A stretch of 20,645 nt of DNA. It comes from Comamonadaceae bacterium (lineage in GTDB: Bacteria; Pseudomonadota; Gammaproteobacteria; Burkholderiales; Burkholderiaceae_C). The translations under genes were made by a program, and so were the position numbers. The notes beneath the pieces are model-generated. The model had not been told where the DNA came from. It ran no database searches and saw only the letters and a list, made by a program, of their open reading frames with translations. The first letter of the stretch is position 1, and every line of letters begins with the position of its first letter. Location of the stretch: assembly GCA_947372005.1 (NCBI GenBank), contig CANBRV010000006.1:1-20645 (forward strand), read 5' to 3'. Positions 1 through 6,512 of this stretch are shown piece after piece.

Positions 1-351
1 ACAGATGCAGACTTCACTGCGCAGTTGATGCAAGCCGTTCAAGTTGCTTTGCCCAAGGTTGGACGGCATTATGGTTTGGTTGTAAGCGGCGATCGTTTCG
101 TTTCAACTTCTGCTGAAAGTCACGCCTTGCAGGCGATGCATCCCGATGCCTTGGCCGTTGAGATGGAGGGCGCTGCAATTGCGCAAGTCTGCTCAGATTA
201 CGATGTCGCGTTTGCAGCTGTTCGAACTATTTCTGACAGAGCCGATGATGATGCGCATGGCGACTTCACGGCGTTTATTCAAGTCACCGCAAGTCCTTAT
301 TCGGCAGCAATCATCATGGCACTATTGAGTTCTGAGTTCCGCTTTATTTGA
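1..351 (+). CDS. mtnN: 5'-methylthioadenosine/S-adenosylhomocysteine nucleosidase, C-terminal part
   Basis: The reading frame is open from base 1, so the gene starts outside the window and only about 116 C-terminal residues are present. The fragment carries the family's purine/ribose-binding stretch VEMEGAAIAQVC, whose Met-Glu pair contacts the ribose, followed by AVRTISDRAD, whose ISD aspartate is the catalytic acid in MtnN/Pfs enzymes. These cytoplasmic enzymes cleave MTA and SAH to adenine and the thioribose or homocysteine sugar, in methionine salvage and the activated methyl cycle. The TGA stop overlaps the end of corA by 8 bases in a convergent arrangement. A related purine nucleoside phosphorylase is less likely, given the ISDRAD motif. 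Family assignment is confident; the true start cannot be seen. Confidence 0.9.
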   Translation, partial: TDADFTAQLMQAVQVALPKVGRHYGLVVSGDRFVSTSAESHALQAMHPDALAVEMEGAAIAQVCSDYDVAFAAVRTISDRADDDAHGDFTAFIQVTASPYSAAIIMALLSSEFRFI

Positions 352-1330
352 GCCAGCCACGCCTACGGAAGTACCACATGGGGACTAAGGCGCTGGCAAT
401 CATGAGTGCAATCGCGACGGGGTAGCCCCATGTGCTATCCAACTCGGGCATGTATTTGAAGTTCATGCCGTAAATGCTGGCAATCAAGGTGGGTGGTAGC
501 AATGCCACGCTCGCCACCGAGAAGATTTTGATGATCTTGTTTTGATTGATATTGATGAAACCGACGGTGGCATCCATCAAGAAGTTGATTTTGTCGAATA
601 GGAACGCTGTGTGCGAGTCGAGTGAGTCGATGTCTCGCATAATTTGTCGTGCTTCTTCGTATTGCTCTGAACCCAGCATCTTGGTGCGCATCATGAAGCT
701 CAGCGCACGTCTGGTATCCATCACATTGCGGCGGATACGGCCGTTCATATCTTCTTGGCGTGCAATATTGCCAAGCACCACGCTGGCTATTTCATCAGTT
801 ACATCACCTGCCAGCACTTGCTTGCTGGTTTCCTCTAGTGCGTCGTGAATGCCCTCTAGCGTGTCAGCCGAATACTCAGCGTCGGCATCAAATAGTTTGA
901 GCAGTACGTCTTTGGCATCTTCAATGAGACCTGGCATACGACGTGCGCGCAAGCGCAGTAAGCGAAAGACCGGCAGATCTTCATCGTGAATGGAGAAGAG
1001 TACACCTTTGCTTTTAAGGTCGGCATTGTGTTGATTCAGAATAAAAGCAACACGCACTGTGTGCGAAATTTCATCGTCTGCAATTAAAAAGTCAGAACGG
1101 ATGTGTAGGTCGCCATTGTCTTCTTCGTAAAAACGAGCGGACTCTTCGATGTCCTCATCCATAGCATCTTCAGGAATGGATAAGCCGAAGTACTGGGCGA
1201 CCCAGCGTTTTTCTTCTAAGGTGGGGGACTCTAAGTCAACCCAAATAGGTTGGAATTTTGAGAGCTCTTCGAGCGATTCAATTTCCTCTTGGAAGAGGCG
1301 TCCGTTAGCGAGCGTGAAGATATTTAGCAT
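344..1330 (-). CDS. corA: Magnesium/cobalt transport protein CorA
   Basis: A 328-residue CorA-type divalent cation channel, usual length for the family. A long acidic and helical cytoplasmic N-terminal domain (about residues 1-265) is followed by two C-terminal membrane helices (about 270-287 and 301-320). The signature YGMNF lies at the end of the first helix, with GMN at 288-290, which forms the selectivity ring of the homopentameric inner-membrane channel. The protein ends in the basic tail RRRGWLK. The ATG at 1330 is preceded by an excellent ribosome binding site (AGGGGAGG, about 8 bases upstream). The gene is monocistronic here, convergent with mtnN and divergent from hpf. Mg2+ uptake is the default family role; Co2+ or Ni2+ transport or efflux cannot be excluded from sequence. 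Confidence 0.95.
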   Translation of the reverse strand: MLNIFTLANGRLFQEEIESLEELSKFQPIWVDLESPTLEEKRWVAQYFGLSIPEDAMDEDIEESARFYEEDNGDLHIRSDFLIADDEISHTVRVAFILNQHNADLKSKGVLFSIHDEDLPVFRLLRLRARRMPGLIEDAKDVLLKLFDADAEYSADTLEGIHDALEETSKQVLAGDVTDEIASVVLGNIARQEDMNGRIRRNVMDTRRALSFMMRTKMLGSEQYEEARQIMRDIDSLDSHTAFLFDKINFLMDATVGFININQNKIIKIFSVASVALLPPTLIASIYGMNFKYMPELDSTWGYPVAIALMIASALVPMWYFRRRGWLK

Positions 1331-1355
1331 GTGACTCGCCTCCCCTAAAACTAGG

Positions 1356-1361
1356 ATTCTA
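1356..1361 (-). promoter_or_regulatory. Candidate -10 element for corA
   Basis: On the minus strand this reads TAGAAT, 5 of 6 matches to TATAAT, about 25 bases before the corA start. A TTTGCA/TTGCAA hexamer lies 15-16 bases further upstream. That -35 sits inside an imperfect dyad at 1368-1388 (arms AGATTTTGC and GCAAAAATCT). The whole 143-base corA/hpf intergenic region otherwise shows only the two ribosome binding sites. Prediction by eye only. Confidence 0.3.
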
Positions 1362-1473
1362 TGCCAAAGATTTTGCTTGCAAAAATCTCAAAATATGCTC
1401 AGAGTACGGTTGTGGCTGTAAATAGTTTGCAAGTCACGTTGTTAGTCTTTCTACATTACTAGGAGAGTGTTTT

Positions 1474-1815
1474 ATGAATCTCAGAATCAGTGGTCATCAT
1501 CTTGAAGTTACACCCGCGATCCAAGCCTATGTTATTGATAAGTTTGCACGTATCAATCGACATTTTGATCAGGTGAGTGAAATCAAGGTTTTACTGAGTA
1601 TTGAGAACGAGAAGGAAAAAGAGCGACGGCAGAAAGCGGAGTGCAGTATCCACGTTAAGGGGCATGATTTTTTTGCGGAAACAATGCACGCTGACTTGTA
1701 TGCGGCTGTAGATTTACTGGTGGATAAGATGGATCAGCAAGTAGCTAAGCACAAAACAAAGGTGCAAAACCACCACCATGTAGCAGCCAAGCGACTGGTT
1801 GAAACGGAGGCTTGA
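1474..1815 (+). CDS. hpf: Ribosome hibernation promoting factor, short form
   Basis: A 113-residue HPF/RaiA-family protein. It starts MNLRISGHHLEVTPAIQAYV, the beta-alpha opening of the fold, and ends in a His/Lys-rich tail (KHKTKVQNHHH). Family members bind the 30S decoding region in stationary phase and either promote 100S dimers or block translation. The length matches short HPF; the C-terminal dimerisation domain of long HPF is missing. The start is set by an AGGAGAG ribosome binding site about 8 bases before ATG. In many proteobacteria hpf sits between rpoN and ptsN. Here it lies between divergent corA and a cNMP-domain gene that follows after 18 bases, so it is detached from that locus. 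I saw no sigma-54 promoter with correct spacing upstream. Confidence 0.93.
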   Translation: MNLRISGHHLEVTPAIQAYVIDKFARINRHFDQVSEIKVLLSIENEKEKERRQKAECSIHVKGHDFFAETMHADLYAAVDLLVDKMDQQVAKHKTKVQNHHHVAAKRLVETEA

Positions 1816-1833
1816 TCGTATACCATCGAGGGC

Positions 1834-2394
1834 GTGAATACTTCTCATTCTCTCGTAGAAAAAATTGCCCTGTTGTTGTTAACCCCTGACGCCTTGGTCA
1901 CTCTTTCATTAGAGGATGCCAAGACCGTCGCGGGTTATATGTCCGTGTCGCAGTTAGAGCCGCAAACGGTTGTTTTCCAAGCCAATCAAGTAGATGCGGC
2001 CAGCGACTATATGCTATTGGTTTTAGAGGGGGAAATTCTGATTGAAACTTTGAGCTCTGGTGATAGTGCCGTTGTCGTTAACGTGCTAGGCCGAGGTCAC
2101 TTGGTCGGTGAAATGAGTTTGCTAGATGGCACGCCAAGATCGGCCACTTGCACGGCTCAAACTGACGTAGAGGTGGCTCGTTTGACTCGAAATCATCTAG
2201 AAAAAATCATTGAAGAGCATCCCGTTATCGCCGCGCGTTTATTGATGGCTATCGCCAAACGATTGGCGGATCGTGTAAGGCTTGGCAATCATAAATTGCT
2301 CATGCTGAGTCAAGTTAATGAAGCGATGCGCGGCGAAATGAATGTTAAATCGCGCAAACGGCCGCATCGATTCACGATGCCCGTTGCTGTGTGA
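1834..2394 (+). CDS. Stand-alone cyclic nucleotide-binding domain protein
   Basis: A 186-residue protein made of one cNMP-binding (CRP-like) beta-roll. Residues about 30-125 form the roll, and the phosphate-binding cassette reads GEMSLLDGTPRSATCTA (about 92-108), with the conserved Gly-Glu and Arg-Ser-Ala positions that bind the cyclic phosphate. A C-helix-like segment follows (about 121-165). There is no C-terminal helix-turn-helix, so this is not a complete Crp/Fnr regulator; the last residues (SRKRPHRF) are only basic. It more likely signals by protein contact, or has lost its output domain. The start is a GTG, 18 bases after hpf with a weak GAGGG-like ribosome binding site, suggesting co-transcription with hpf. 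Ligand and partner are unknown. Confidence 0.8.
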   Translation: MNTSHSLVEKIALLLLTPDALVTLSLEDAKTVAGYMSVSQLEPQTVVFQANQVDAASDYMLLVLEGEILIETLSSGDSAVVVNVLGRGHLVGEMSLLDGTPRSATCTAQTDVEVARLTRNHLEKIIEEHPVIAARLLMAIAKRLADRVRLGNHKLLMLSQVNEAMRGEMNVKSRKRPHRFTMPVAV

Positions 2395-2406
2395 GCATGG
2401 GTCTGC

Positions 2407-3393
2407 ATGATGGGTTTTTTACTCTCACCGCATGTGGAAACTATTTGGGCGGCCAAAGCGGCTAAACCGCATCGTGTGAGCAAATCTGTCCTCTATGCGC
2501 GTGAGCGATGGACGACGCCAGATCACGATTTCATTGATGTTGATTTTCTGTATCACGAGCTGAAACTTGAGGCTAAAAAGCCACTGTGGGTTATGTTCCA
2601 TGGGCTAGAGGGGTCGTCGCAAAGTCATTACGCTAGGGCGTTTGCTAGGTATGCGCAGGATCATCATTTAAATTATTGCGTCCCGCATTTCCGTGGTTGT
2701 AGTGGTGAGTTGAACCTTGCGCCGCGTGCATATCACAGTGGTGACTGGCAAGAAATTGATTGGATATTACGGCGTTTGAAAGCCGAACATGCGGGTGATG
2801 TGTATGCTATTGGCGTGTCGCTTGGTGGCAATGCGCTCATGCGCTGGGCAGGCGAGATGGGTAGCAGCGCAAGCCTGGTGGTTCAAGGTGTCGTGTCTAT
2901 TTGCTCCCCGTTAGATCTGCACGCTAGCGGTATTCATATTGGTTTGGGGCTGAATCGGCACATCTATACGCCGATGTTTTTGCGAACGATGAAGCCACGT
3001 GCGCTGCAAAAATTGACGCAATTTCCTCATCTTTTTGACAAATCAAAATTACTGGCAAGCCGTAATTTGTATGAGTTTGATAACGTATTTACAGCGCCAC
3101 TTCATGGCTTTAAAAGTACCGAAGACTATTGGGCGCGTGCAAGTGCCAAACCACATTTAGCAAATATTCAAATCCCTGCGTTGGCAATTAACGCCGTGAA
3201 TGATCCATTTATTCCAGCAAGCTCACTACCCAAAGATCATGCCGTGGGCCATCATGTCAAGCTTTGGCAGCCAAGGCGCGGCGGGCATGTAGGTTTTGCA
3301 GCCGATTGCTTGACAGGCTTCCCTGGGCACCTGCAGACCCTGCCTCAAGTGGTCGGTGCGTTCTTTCATGACGGAGCTGTGCCGCGTGGATGA
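2407..3393 (+). CDS. Alpha/beta hydrolase, YheT/EMB8 family
   Basis: A 328-residue alpha/beta hydrolase of the YheT/EMB8 (COG0429) type. The oxyanion-hole region reads MFHGLEGS (63-70) and the family-typical HFRGCSGE follows at 94-101. The nucleophile elbow GVSLGGN puts the catalytic Ser at 138. The acid is probably D266 in NAVNDPFIP and the catalytic His H294 in RRGGHVGF. No signal peptide is evident, so it is probably cytoplasmic or loosely membrane-associated. Ester or lipid hydrolysis is inferred for the family; the substrate is not known. The ATG at 2407 is chosen, with the adjacent ATG at 2410 as an alternative; neither has a strong ribosome binding site. It overlaps the next gene by 26 bases. 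Confidence 0.88.
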   Translation: MMGFLLSPHVETIWAAKAAKPHRVSKSVLYARERWTTPDHDFIDVDFLYHELKLEAKKPLWVMFHGLEGSSQSHYARAFARYAQDHHLNYCVPHFRGCSGELNLAPRAYHSGDWQEIDWILRRLKAEHAGDVYAIGVSLGGNALMRWAGEMGSSASLVVQGVVSICSPLDLHASGIHIGLGLNRHIYTPMFLRTMKPRALQKLTQFPHLFDKSKLLASRNLYEFDNVFTAPLHGFKSTEDYWARASAKPHLANIQIPALAINAVNDPFIPASSLPKDHAVGHHVKLWQPRRGGHVGFAADCLTGFPGHLQTLPQVVGAFFHDGAVPRG

Positions 3394-3880
3394 GATCGTC
3401 AAACAAGCGATGGCGAAGTGGCCTAACGTACCGCATTGCCATGGCTGGCTCGGTTTAGATGAGCGCGGCGATTGGTATATGCGAGATGATAGGGCTCAAG
3501 CTTTGGGAGGATTTAAGGATGCGTGTTTGCATGGGGACAAAGCTGCGAAAGGTTCGCGCTTGCAGCACGAAAAACTGATTGCATTTATTGAGCGTAACTA
3601 TTTAAGCGAGTTGGATGCCAACGGGGTGGAGCAATGGTTTTTTCAAAACGGCCCCCAGCGCGTATATGTAGAGCTGGCCGCTACGCCTTATATCTGGAGG
3701 CTTGCAGAAGATTTTTCAATTGAATCGCATACTGGCTTATCAGCCAAGTACAAGTCGTGCCAGCTAGATACGGAAGGACGCGTTTACCTAACAACGACGC
3801 TAGGGTTTGGCCTGGTACACACGCAAGATGTGCACATTGCCGCTGAAGCGATTGACCAAGGTGTTTGGTCAATCAGCTAA
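3368..3880 (+). CDS. Small conserved protein of unknown function (DUF2944-like by memory)
   Basis: A 170-residue soluble protein that I recognise only as a conserved betaproteobacterial type; from memory it resembles the DUF2944/DUF2946 group, an uncertain label. Visible features are an N-terminal block VKQAMAKWPNVPHCHGWLGL, a middle FIERNY segment, and the block QWFFQNGPQRVYVELAATPY, then a strand-rich C-terminus. No catalytic motif, signal peptide or membrane helix is apparent. The ATG at 3368 lies inside the end of the hydrolase gene, so the two are probably translationally coupled. A GTG at 3356 in the same frame is an alternative start. Its constant partnership with a YheT-type hydrolase here hints at a shared role, but no function can be assigned. 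Confidence 0.7.
   Translation: MTELCRVDEIVKQAMAKWPNVPHCHGWLGLDERGDWYMRDDRAQALGGFKDACLHGDKAAKGSRLQHEKLIAFIERNYLSELDANGVEQWFFQNGPQRVYVELAATPYIWRLAEDFSIESHTGLSAKYKSCQLDTEGRVYLTTTLGFGLVHTQDVHIAAEAIDQGVWSIS
3851..3873. terminator. Perfect hairpin at the end of convergent genes, possible terminator
   Basis: ATTGACCAA (3851-3859) and TTGGTCAAT (3865-3873) form a perfect 9-bp stem with a 5-base loop (GGTGT). It covers the last codons of the small conserved gene and lies 22 bases beyond the stop of the convergent cytochrome gene. Being symmetric, it could act in both directions. Neither side has a T-tract, so a standard intrinsic terminator is not supported; an mRNA 3'-end structure is the alternative. 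Confidence 0.3.
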
Positions 3881-3894
3881 AGCTTCATCGGTAA

Positions 3895-4422
3895 CTATTT
3901 TGCTGCGGGTGCGGCTGGACGATCAGGCACTGGCAACTTTGCGCCACCAGCATTGGCCATAAATACAACGGCACGACCAATTTCGATGTCATCAAAATCA
4001 CCGCCACCTTGCGCGCCCATGTTGCCTTTGCCTTTAAGGGCGGAGATCAGCAGCGCTGCATAACCTTTGCCAATACGAGCGCCCCACGCCCCTTTGTCTT
4101 GGTATTTAGGTGCGCCAGCAGCGCCAGAGCCGTGGCATGCCACGCACTGCGCCTTGTAGACTTCTTCGCCCGATTTGAGTGGGCCATTAGCATCTTTAAT
4201 TTCTACTGTGCCCACTTTAGCAATGCGCTGCTCAATAGATTTTCCAAGATCAACCGCACCCGCTACAGGCTTAAAGGCTGTACTGACCACATAGGCTAAG
4301 CCAATGATGGCAAATACAGGGACAACAAAAGAATAAACGATGGCAAGCAGTAATTGCTTAGGCGTTTTGATAGGACCTGTATGGTCTTCGGCGTGATCGG
4401 TGGTGTTGTGGTTATCGCTCAT
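3895..4422 (-). CDS. Membrane-anchored cytochrome c5-like monohaem c-type cytochrome
   Basis: A 175-residue protein with a His/Asp-rich N-terminus, one membrane helix (about 24-49, with no obvious cleavage site) and a periplasmic haem domain. The haem motif CVACH gives C93, C96 and H97, and the distal methionine is probably M135 in GKGNMGAQGG. The C-terminal tail is Ala/Pro-rich. This matches cytochrome c5/class I electron carriers of respiratory chains in Betaproteobacteria. A longer in-frame start at 4464 exists. ATG 4422 is preferred because it follows a plausible promoter and a GAGA-type ribosome binding site, and because the longer form would begin inside the -10 hexamer. It is divergent from tRNA-Arg and convergent with the small conserved gene. 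Confidence 0.85.
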   Translation of the reverse strand: MSDNHNTTDHAEDHTGPIKTPKQLLLAIVYSFVVPVFAIIGLAYVVSTAFKPVAGAVDLGKSIEQRIAKVGTVEIKDANGPLKSGEEVYKAQCVACHGSGAAGAPKYQDKGAWGARIGKGYAALLISALKGKGNMGAQGGGDFDDIEIGRAVVFMANAGGAKLPVPDRPAAPAAK

Positions 4423-4459
4423 TACGGTCAATTCTCGAGATAAGTGGGAAAAACTAACC

Positions 4460-4488
4460 TTCAATTATAAGGGGCATGCCCCTACAAT
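4460..4488 (+). promoter_or_regulatory. Promoter of tRNA-Arg
   Basis: A -10 hexamer TACAAT (4483-4488, 5 of 6 matches) lies 14 bases before the mature tRNA. A weak -35, TTCAAT (4460-4465), is spaced by exactly 17 bases. The predicted start near 4495 leaves a short 5' leader for RNase P removal. The spacer holds the palindrome described separately. Confidence 0.5.
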
Positions 4489-4490
4489 TG
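4462..4490. promoter_or_regulatory. GC-rich dyad within overlapping divergent promoters
   Basis: AGGGGCATGCCCCT (4470-4483) is a perfect 14-bp palindrome. It is flanked by CAATT (4462-4466) and AATTG (4486-4490), which are complementary to each other. The inner palindrome falls in the -35/-10 spacer of the tRNA-Arg promoter and just upstream of the -10 of the opposing cytochrome promoter. A DNA-binding protein here could act on both transcripts, but no regulator is known to me for this sequence. Confidence 0.4.
4464..4469 (-). promoter_or_regulatory. -10 element for the cytochrome c5-like gene
   Basis: The minus strand reads TATAAT, a perfect -10 consensus, 41 bases before the ATG at 4422. 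That implies a 5' leader of roughly 35 bases. No good TTGACA-like -35 stands at the right distance; the place is occupied by a GGGGCATGCCCC palindrome, so an activator may be needed. Confidence 0.5.
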
Positions 4491-4502
4491 GTAGCTGACA
4501 GT

Positions 4503-4580
4503 GTGCGGCTGTAGCTCAGTGGATAGAGTATTGGCCTCCGAAGCCAAGGGTCGTGGGTTCGATCCCCGCCAGCCGCACCA
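4503..4580 (+). tRNA. tRNA-Arg (anticodon CCG)
   Basis: A complete cloverleaf can be traced. The acceptor stem GCGGCTG (4503-4509) pairs with CAGCCGC (4570-4576). The D-arm contains AGCTCAGTGGATAGAG. The anticodon stem TTGGC/GCCAA encloses the loop CTCCGAA, giving anticodon CCG. The T-arm is GTGGG-TTCGATC-CCCGC. Discriminator A is followed by an encoded CCA end (4578-4580). The anticodon decodes CGG arginine codons. It stands alone between divergent cytochrome c5 and convergent fabG, with 13 bases to the fabG stop. Confidence 0.97.
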
Positions 4581-4593
4581 AGTTCACCTTGGC

Positions 4594-5328
4594 TTACGCC
4601 ATAAACATGCCGCCGTTCACGTGCAGCTCTTGCCCCGTGACGTAAGCACCGCCATTACTAGCCAAGTACGACACCGCTGCCGCAATATCTTCTGGCTTAC
4701 CGAGTGCGCCCAGTGGAATCTGGCTCAGCAGCGCCTTTTGCTGGTCTTCGCCTAGTCCTGCCGTCATATCTGTTGCGATAAAACCGGGCGCTACGCAGTT
4801 GACCGTGATATTGCGTGAGCCCAATTCCCTTGCCAGTGCGCGGGTCATGCCAGCTACGCCTGCTTTGGCGGCGGCGTAGTTGGCTTGTCCTGGGTTGCCC
4901 GATGCGCCTACCACACTGGTGATGCTGATGATGCGTCCCATGCGCTGCTTCATCATGGGGCGAATAGCTGCGCGCGAAAGTCTAAAGACAGAGCGCAAAT
5001 TGGTGTTGACTACGGCATCCCAGTCGTCGTCTTTGAGGCGCATGGCGAGCATGTCGCGCGTAATACCCGCGTTGTTGACGAGCACGTGTAGGCCACCATA
5101 GGTTTTGACAATTTCGTCGATAAGTGTGTCCGTTGCCACGTCGTCCGTGACGTTGAGCACTTTGCCAATCACGCCAGTCGCTGAGATTTTGGCTGCACCA
5201 TCCTCAGAAGTTGCTGTGCCAACGACCGTGAAGCCGTCAGTTTTGAGCTGCGCTGCAATCGCTGCACCGATGCCACGTGTGGCGCCTGTTACTAGCGCAA
5301 TTTTTTGTATTGGTGTGTCCATTGTCAT
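4594..5328 (-). CDS. fabG: 3-oxoacyl-[acyl-carrier-protein] reductase
   Basis: A 244-residue classical short-chain dehydrogenase/reductase of FabG type. The nucleotide-binding motif TGATRGIG is at 14-21 and NNAG at 85-88. The catalytic tetrad is N110, S138, Y151 and K155 (YxxxK reads YAAAK). The C-terminus VTGQELHVNGGMFMA is typical. FabG reduces 3-ketoacyl-ACP with NADPH in fatty acid elongation. No other fab gene is nearby, so a specialised reductase, for example acting on acetoacetyl-CoA like PhaB, is possible; the sequence looks like standard FabG. The start at 5328 has a strong TAAGGAG ribosome binding site that overlaps the TAA stop of the upstream CobW-family gene, so the two are co-transcribed and probably translationally coupled. 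Confidence 0.9.
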   Translation of the reverse strand: MTMDTPIQKIALVTGATRGIGAAIAAQLKTDGFTVVGTATSEDGAAKISATGVIGKVLNVTDDVATDTLIDEIVKTYGGLHVLVNNAGITRDMLAMRLKDDDWDAVVNTNLRSVFRLSRAAIRPMMKQRMGRIISITSVVGASGNPGQANYAAAKAGVAGMTRALARELGSRNITVNCVAPGFIATDMTAGLGEDQQKALLSQIPLGALGKPEDIAAAVSYLASNGGAYVTGQELHVNGGMFMA

Positions 5329-5338
5329 GTTGCACTCC

Positions 5339-6457
5339 TTAGGCGTAGCAGTTCTCTAAGCCTTGTAGCAAGATGTCTTTGGGCAAATCGATACCAATAA
5401 AAACCATTTTGCTATTGCGTACTTCACCCGCAGCCCATGCGGGACCCAGGTCGCTGCCCATCAGTTGGTGTACGCCTTGGAAGATCACTTTGCGGTCAGT
5501 GCCCTTCATGTTTAAAACGCCTTTGTAACGCAGCATTTTTGGCCCGTAGATGTTGACAATTGCGCCCAAGAAATCTTCCAATTTAGCAGGGTCGAGTGCC
5601 TTATTGGCACGGAAGACAAAGCTCTTCACATCGTCGTCGGTGTGGTGATGATGCAAGTGCTGCTCGCCGTGATCGTGCCCGCAGTGCTCGTCGTGCACGT
5701 GTCCTGCCTCGCCGTGCTTAGGGTTGTGATTGTGCGAAGGGTGATCGCAATGCTCGTCATGCGCATGGTCGTGGTGATGGTGCCCATGATCATGATCCTC
5801 GACTTTCAAAAAGTCAGGGTCAATATCTAACTTGGCATTCAGGTTAAAGCCGTGCAAGTCAAAGACTTCATTGAGGGGCATTTCACCAAAGTGCACCAGC
5901 TTTTGCGGCGCACGTGGGTTCATGTGTTTGAGGCGATGCTGGAGCGCGTCTAAGTTCGTCGCGCTTACCAGTTCCGATTTACTAATAAATAACTGATCGG
6001 CAAAACCGACTTGACGACGCGCTTCTTGGCGGGTGTTCAGTTGATCGGCAGCGTGAACTGCATCTACCAACGTCAAAATTGAATCGAGAAGATAGCTCTC
6101 GGCAATCACGTCGTCCATAAAGAAAGTTTGTGCCACAGGACCTGGGTCAGCAAGACCTGTGGTTTCAATCACGATGCGATCAAAGTGGAGTTCGCCTTTG
6201 CGCTTTTTCTCAGCCAATTCAGTCAAGGTAGTACGTAAATCTTCGCGGATGGTGCAGCACACGCAGCCATTGCTCATTTGAATAATTTGCTCTTTGGTTT
6301 CGCTCACCAAAATATCGTTATCGATGTTTTCTTCGCCAAATTCGTTTTCAATCACGGCTATTTTTTGACCGTGTGCCTCCGACAAAATGCGTTTGAGTAG
6401 CGTGGTTTTGCCAGAGCCTAAAAAGCCGGTGAGGATGGTTGCGGGGATAAGTGACAT
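5339..6457 (-). CDS. CobW/COG0523-family GTPase with histidine-rich metal-binding region
   Basis: A 372-residue G3E GTPase. The P-loop is GFLGSGKTT (11-19). The conserved CxCC metal site is in GCVCCTIR (C65, C67, C68), and the Mg/GTP segment is ETTGLADPGP (98-107). The C-terminal CobW domain follows a very His-rich linker (about 221-275, 23 His and two DEHC units). Such proteins are zinc chaperones/insertases or cobalamin-linked; no cobalamin gene is near, so zinc is favoured. The usual NKxD guanine motif reads SKSE (159-162), with Glu instead of Asp. The start at 6457 is chosen because it places the P-loop correctly; a longer frame to 6589 would overrun the divergent gene. The ribosome binding site is weak. 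It precedes fabG with 10 intervening bases. No convincing Zur palindrome was found. Confidence 0.88.
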   Translation of the reverse strand: MSLIPATILTGFLGSGKTTLLKRILSEAHGQKIAVIENEFGEENIDNDILVSETKEQIIQMSNGCVCCTIREDLRTTLTELAEKKRKGELHFDRIVIETTGLADPGPVAQTFFMDDVIAESYLLDSILTLVDAVHAADQLNTRQEARRQVGFADQLFISKSELVSATNLDALQHRLKHMNPRAPQKLVHFGEMPLNEVFDLHGFNLNAKLDIDPDFLKVEDHDHGHHHHDHAHDEHCDHPSHNHNPKHGEAGHVHDEHCGHDHGEQHLHHHHTDDDVKSFVFRANKALDPAKLEDFLGAIVNIYGPKMLRYKGVLNMKGTDRKVIFQGVHQLMGSDLGPAWAAGEVRNSKMVFIGIDLPKDILLQGLENCYA

Positions 6458-6482
6458 GATGTGAGCCAATGGTAAGTAAGAG

Positions 6483-6488
6483 TATGAT
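6483..6488 (+). promoter_or_regulatory. Candidate -10 element for the SGNH-hydrolase gene
   Basis: TATGAT (5 of 6 matches) lies 12 bases before a clear AAGGAG ribosome binding site (6501-6506) and 24 bases before the GTG start. No good -35 is visible. The 55-base divergent region is shared with the CobW-family gene. Confidence 0.3.
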
Positions 6489-6512
6489 TTTATTTCTTTA
6501 AAGGAGTCCATC

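Noticed and set aside
1381..1473. A sigma-54 promoter for hpf (TGGC...TTGC at 1413-1430)
   Set aside because: The GG and GC dinucleotides are 13 bases apart rather than the required 10.
4578..4592. CCAAG/CTTGG stem after tRNA-Arg as a terminator
   Set aside because: Only 5 bp, shares bases with the tRNA CCA end and has no T-tract.
6458..6512. Zur-type zinc operator between the GTPase and SGNH genes
   Set aside because: No dyad resembling the proteobacterial Zur box could be found; only loosely similar AT-rich bases.
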